NCBI GenBank assembly: GCA_024641475.1
Contig: JAHECZ010000003.1
Location: 1,962-65,961 of the forward strand
Direction of reading: 5' to 3'
Length of the DNA stretch: 64,000 nt
DNA from: Gammaproteobacteria bacterium
GTDB taxonomy: Bacteria; Pseudomonadota; Gammaproteobacteria; UBA6429; Thiohalophilaceae
Part shown: piece after piece, positions 63,701 through 64,000 of the stretch
Position numbering within the stretch: the stretch's first letter is position 1
Layout: each line of letters begins with the position of its first letter
Notes under the pieces: generated by a model
Told to the model about the DNA's origin: nothing
The model's database searches: none
Seen by the model: only the letters and a program-made list of their open reading frames with translations
Translations under genes and position numbers: made by a program

Positions 63701-64000
63701 GATATGACGATGGCCACTACCTTGCTCAGCCATTTGCGCAGCCTCGGTTGCCAAACCGCATTGGATGATTTTGGCAGCGGCATGTCCTCGTTCGCCTATT
63801 TACGTGAACTGCCGGTAGATATAGTCAAAATCGATGGCAGGTTTGTGCGTAATCTGGCCGAAAATAATATTGATCAAGCCATGGTCAAAGCCATGAATGA
63901 AATTGCCCACGCCATGGGTAAACAAACAGTGGCAGAATTTGTCGAAGCGGAAATCCACTTCCAGGTACTGCGTGAACTGGGCGTGGACTTTGGACAGGGG
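60713..64000 (+). CDS. Membrane PAS-GGDEF-EAL protein with periplasmic sensor domain, cut by right edge
   Basis: 1096 codons visible, the end beyond the window. The frame opens after TAG 60701-60703; the only sensible start is TTG 60713, since the first in-frame ATG is about 75 codons later, past the first membrane segment (FLFTAFVLIAATVTFAW). Then a periplasmic domain homologous to those at 3374 and 37715 (RIFSSNRFGVF and GWRTDIPLL), a second membrane segment near 61790-61850, HAMP, two PAS domains (about 62005-62330 and 62380-62720), GGDEF with RLGGDEF and RRSD site, and an EAL domain in the form EILLR, with EITET, DDFGSG, KIDG and GQG. Active-site residues appear intact. Confidence 0.88.
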   Translation, partial: MDTHKQPHATLTGVPVKTQSQGLLDTFGFNTILGRFLFTAFVLIAATVTFAWLSQQKVDGTSTLNTHNLTSRVAMSHSLRELSNLLWQTEMDFQQNLLVPSEISKQQVLHDVEEIHSRISLLMHEQWISEHPAVHKPIQQLSVTADAIRTQIKKVLELRADPTKVFPYISIMVNELNPLNIEFNGSVTVAINEVVSDDAPTTQQLHSKELFNELRYLWLQRINIFRIFSSNRFGVFVHSSEISLNAAIADMATYENRINTVFAQLQDLQHRNQLGFEQTSALADLQRIHSRWNLSYAKVKAILLSNDGWRTDIPLLRDKVNPLFIDLWGQFRAIQRQVEQRAVEDINSTTAVADNVSTQLWLLTLIVVVVAMFGTLIFETQIRRPITRVIRALRAEAEGETNIVLPESNIAEAQELSQAFTQMREQIHNRQEHLQAILTYSAEAILTVNNLFFIESFNPAAEKLFGYAASEVLGKNVNVLVPSPHQENHDEYINRAIDSADKILSGKVRELTALHQDGTELEITLQITEMYVGGRKLYLALAADNRERRNMLEEIRAREQRLQSILDNTAEGIITFNYNGHIETWNRAAEILFGWDVEEVIGTHLSRYLSFDEIDNPYCPIGVAPEFDVRRYVGQETEVFGQARNGGVFPLSLKLSRMMHDGASKYTAVIANIAERKAMMENLRNMAEHDSLTGLFNRAYFHAVLDRTVTEVKENLRPHCALFYLDLDNFKYVNDTLGHAAGDKLIVEVSKLLIQRTRRSDLVARLGGDEFVVLVNQANLEQIPKIAESFRLLLAEYAFHFNGRTVDIGCSIGVAIITQEMGSSSEVMSQADLACHLAKRGGRNRVHIFTRENDQDVHTMSIDIGWSRRIKQALEHNRFVLAAQPIVDTQHRNTVSFEILLRMLDEDGTVIMPAGFLPTAERFGLSAEIDAWVIRHAIQHLAYVRSQGANIRYALNLSGQSITAPLIAELIPAMLHQTGLEPAALTFEITETAAIGDMTMATTLLSHLRSLGCQTALDDFGSGMSSFAYLRELPVDIVKIDGRFVRNLAENNIDQAMVKAMNEIAHAMGKQTVAEFVEAEIHFQVLRELGVDFGQG

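Noticed and set aside
1..64000. CRISPR arrays, tRNA or rRNA genes, insertion sequences, prophage, toxin-antitoxin or defence genes
   Set aside because: I looked for repeated spacers, cloverleaf-like regions, transposase or integrase motifs and paired small genes, and found none that hold up by eye; a tRNAscan or ISfinder run would settle it.

Overview
The window is a gene-dense (about one gene per kb, roughly 50% GC) chromosomal segment of a Gram-negative proteobacterium. It is most likely a free-living gammaproteobacterium: it has close matches to YgiQ, TrmO, ZapE, RutE, SixA, SirB1, MsrA, SlyD, HrpA and Lhr, an envelope Do-type protease, a lipoprotein with a lipobox, and many c-di-GMP enzymes. 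I cannot place it to genus. I found no tRNA or rRNA gene, CRISPR array, insertion sequence, integrase or phage gene, so this is core or stable-accessory chromosome, not a mobile island.

Layout. 1-9 kb: radical-SAM YgiQ, a thioredoxin, a GGDEF/EAL protein with a periplasmic sensor, a TlpA-like thioredoxin, TrmO and an iron alcohol dehydrogenase. 9-18 kb: a single-domain response regulator, a PstS-like binding protein, ZapE, two histidine phosphatases, RutE, SirB1, a rhomboid protease, an EamA transporter, a CPBP protease and a glutaredoxin. 18-22 kb: an OmpR-type two-component system next to a Do-type protease whose promoter carries a TTTAAG-N5-TTTAAG box. 22-31 kb: a ceramidase-like membrane protein, a pseudouridine synthase, a molybdenum-carrier-like protein, a quinone oxidoreductase, a cytochrome c, and an overlapping operon msrA / phospholipase-A2-like / DUF488 / histone-deacetylase-like, followed by SHOCT and YihY membrane proteins. 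31-37 kb: slyD, a glutaredoxin, hrpA, a proline-rich membrane protein and a decayed rhodanese gene. 37-46 kb: a second GGDEF/EAL sensor, a three-gene membrane/dehydrogenase operon, a lipoprotein and a GH17-GT2 fusion of the NdvB type for periplasmic glucans. 46-54 kb: the large helicase Lhr, then a secreted His-rich protein, a PepSY protein and a PhoPQ-like two-component system preceded by two tandem operator-like direct repeats, then a DmeF-type Co/Ni exporter. 54-64 kb: an ABC exporter, a glutamine amidotransferase, a NUDIX hydrolase, a MoaD-like protein without its terminal diglycine, two more GGDEF/EAL proteins (the last runs off the right edge and starts with TTG) and a MazG-like pyrophosphohydrolase.

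Themes. Four c-di-GMP proteins occur in 64 kb, and three of them share an unrecognised periplasmic domain with a conserved WRxD motif. Two OmpR-family systems sit beside direct repeats with the 11-bp period typical of OmpR-family operators. Envelope quality control (Do protease, rhomboid, CPBP, SlyD), thiol redox (thioredoxin, TlpA-like, two glutaredoxins, MsrA) and metal handling (DmeF, His-rich protein) are well represented. No defence system was found. The strongest new leads are the shared sensor domain, the tandem operator-like repeats, and the four-gene msrA-HDAC operon.
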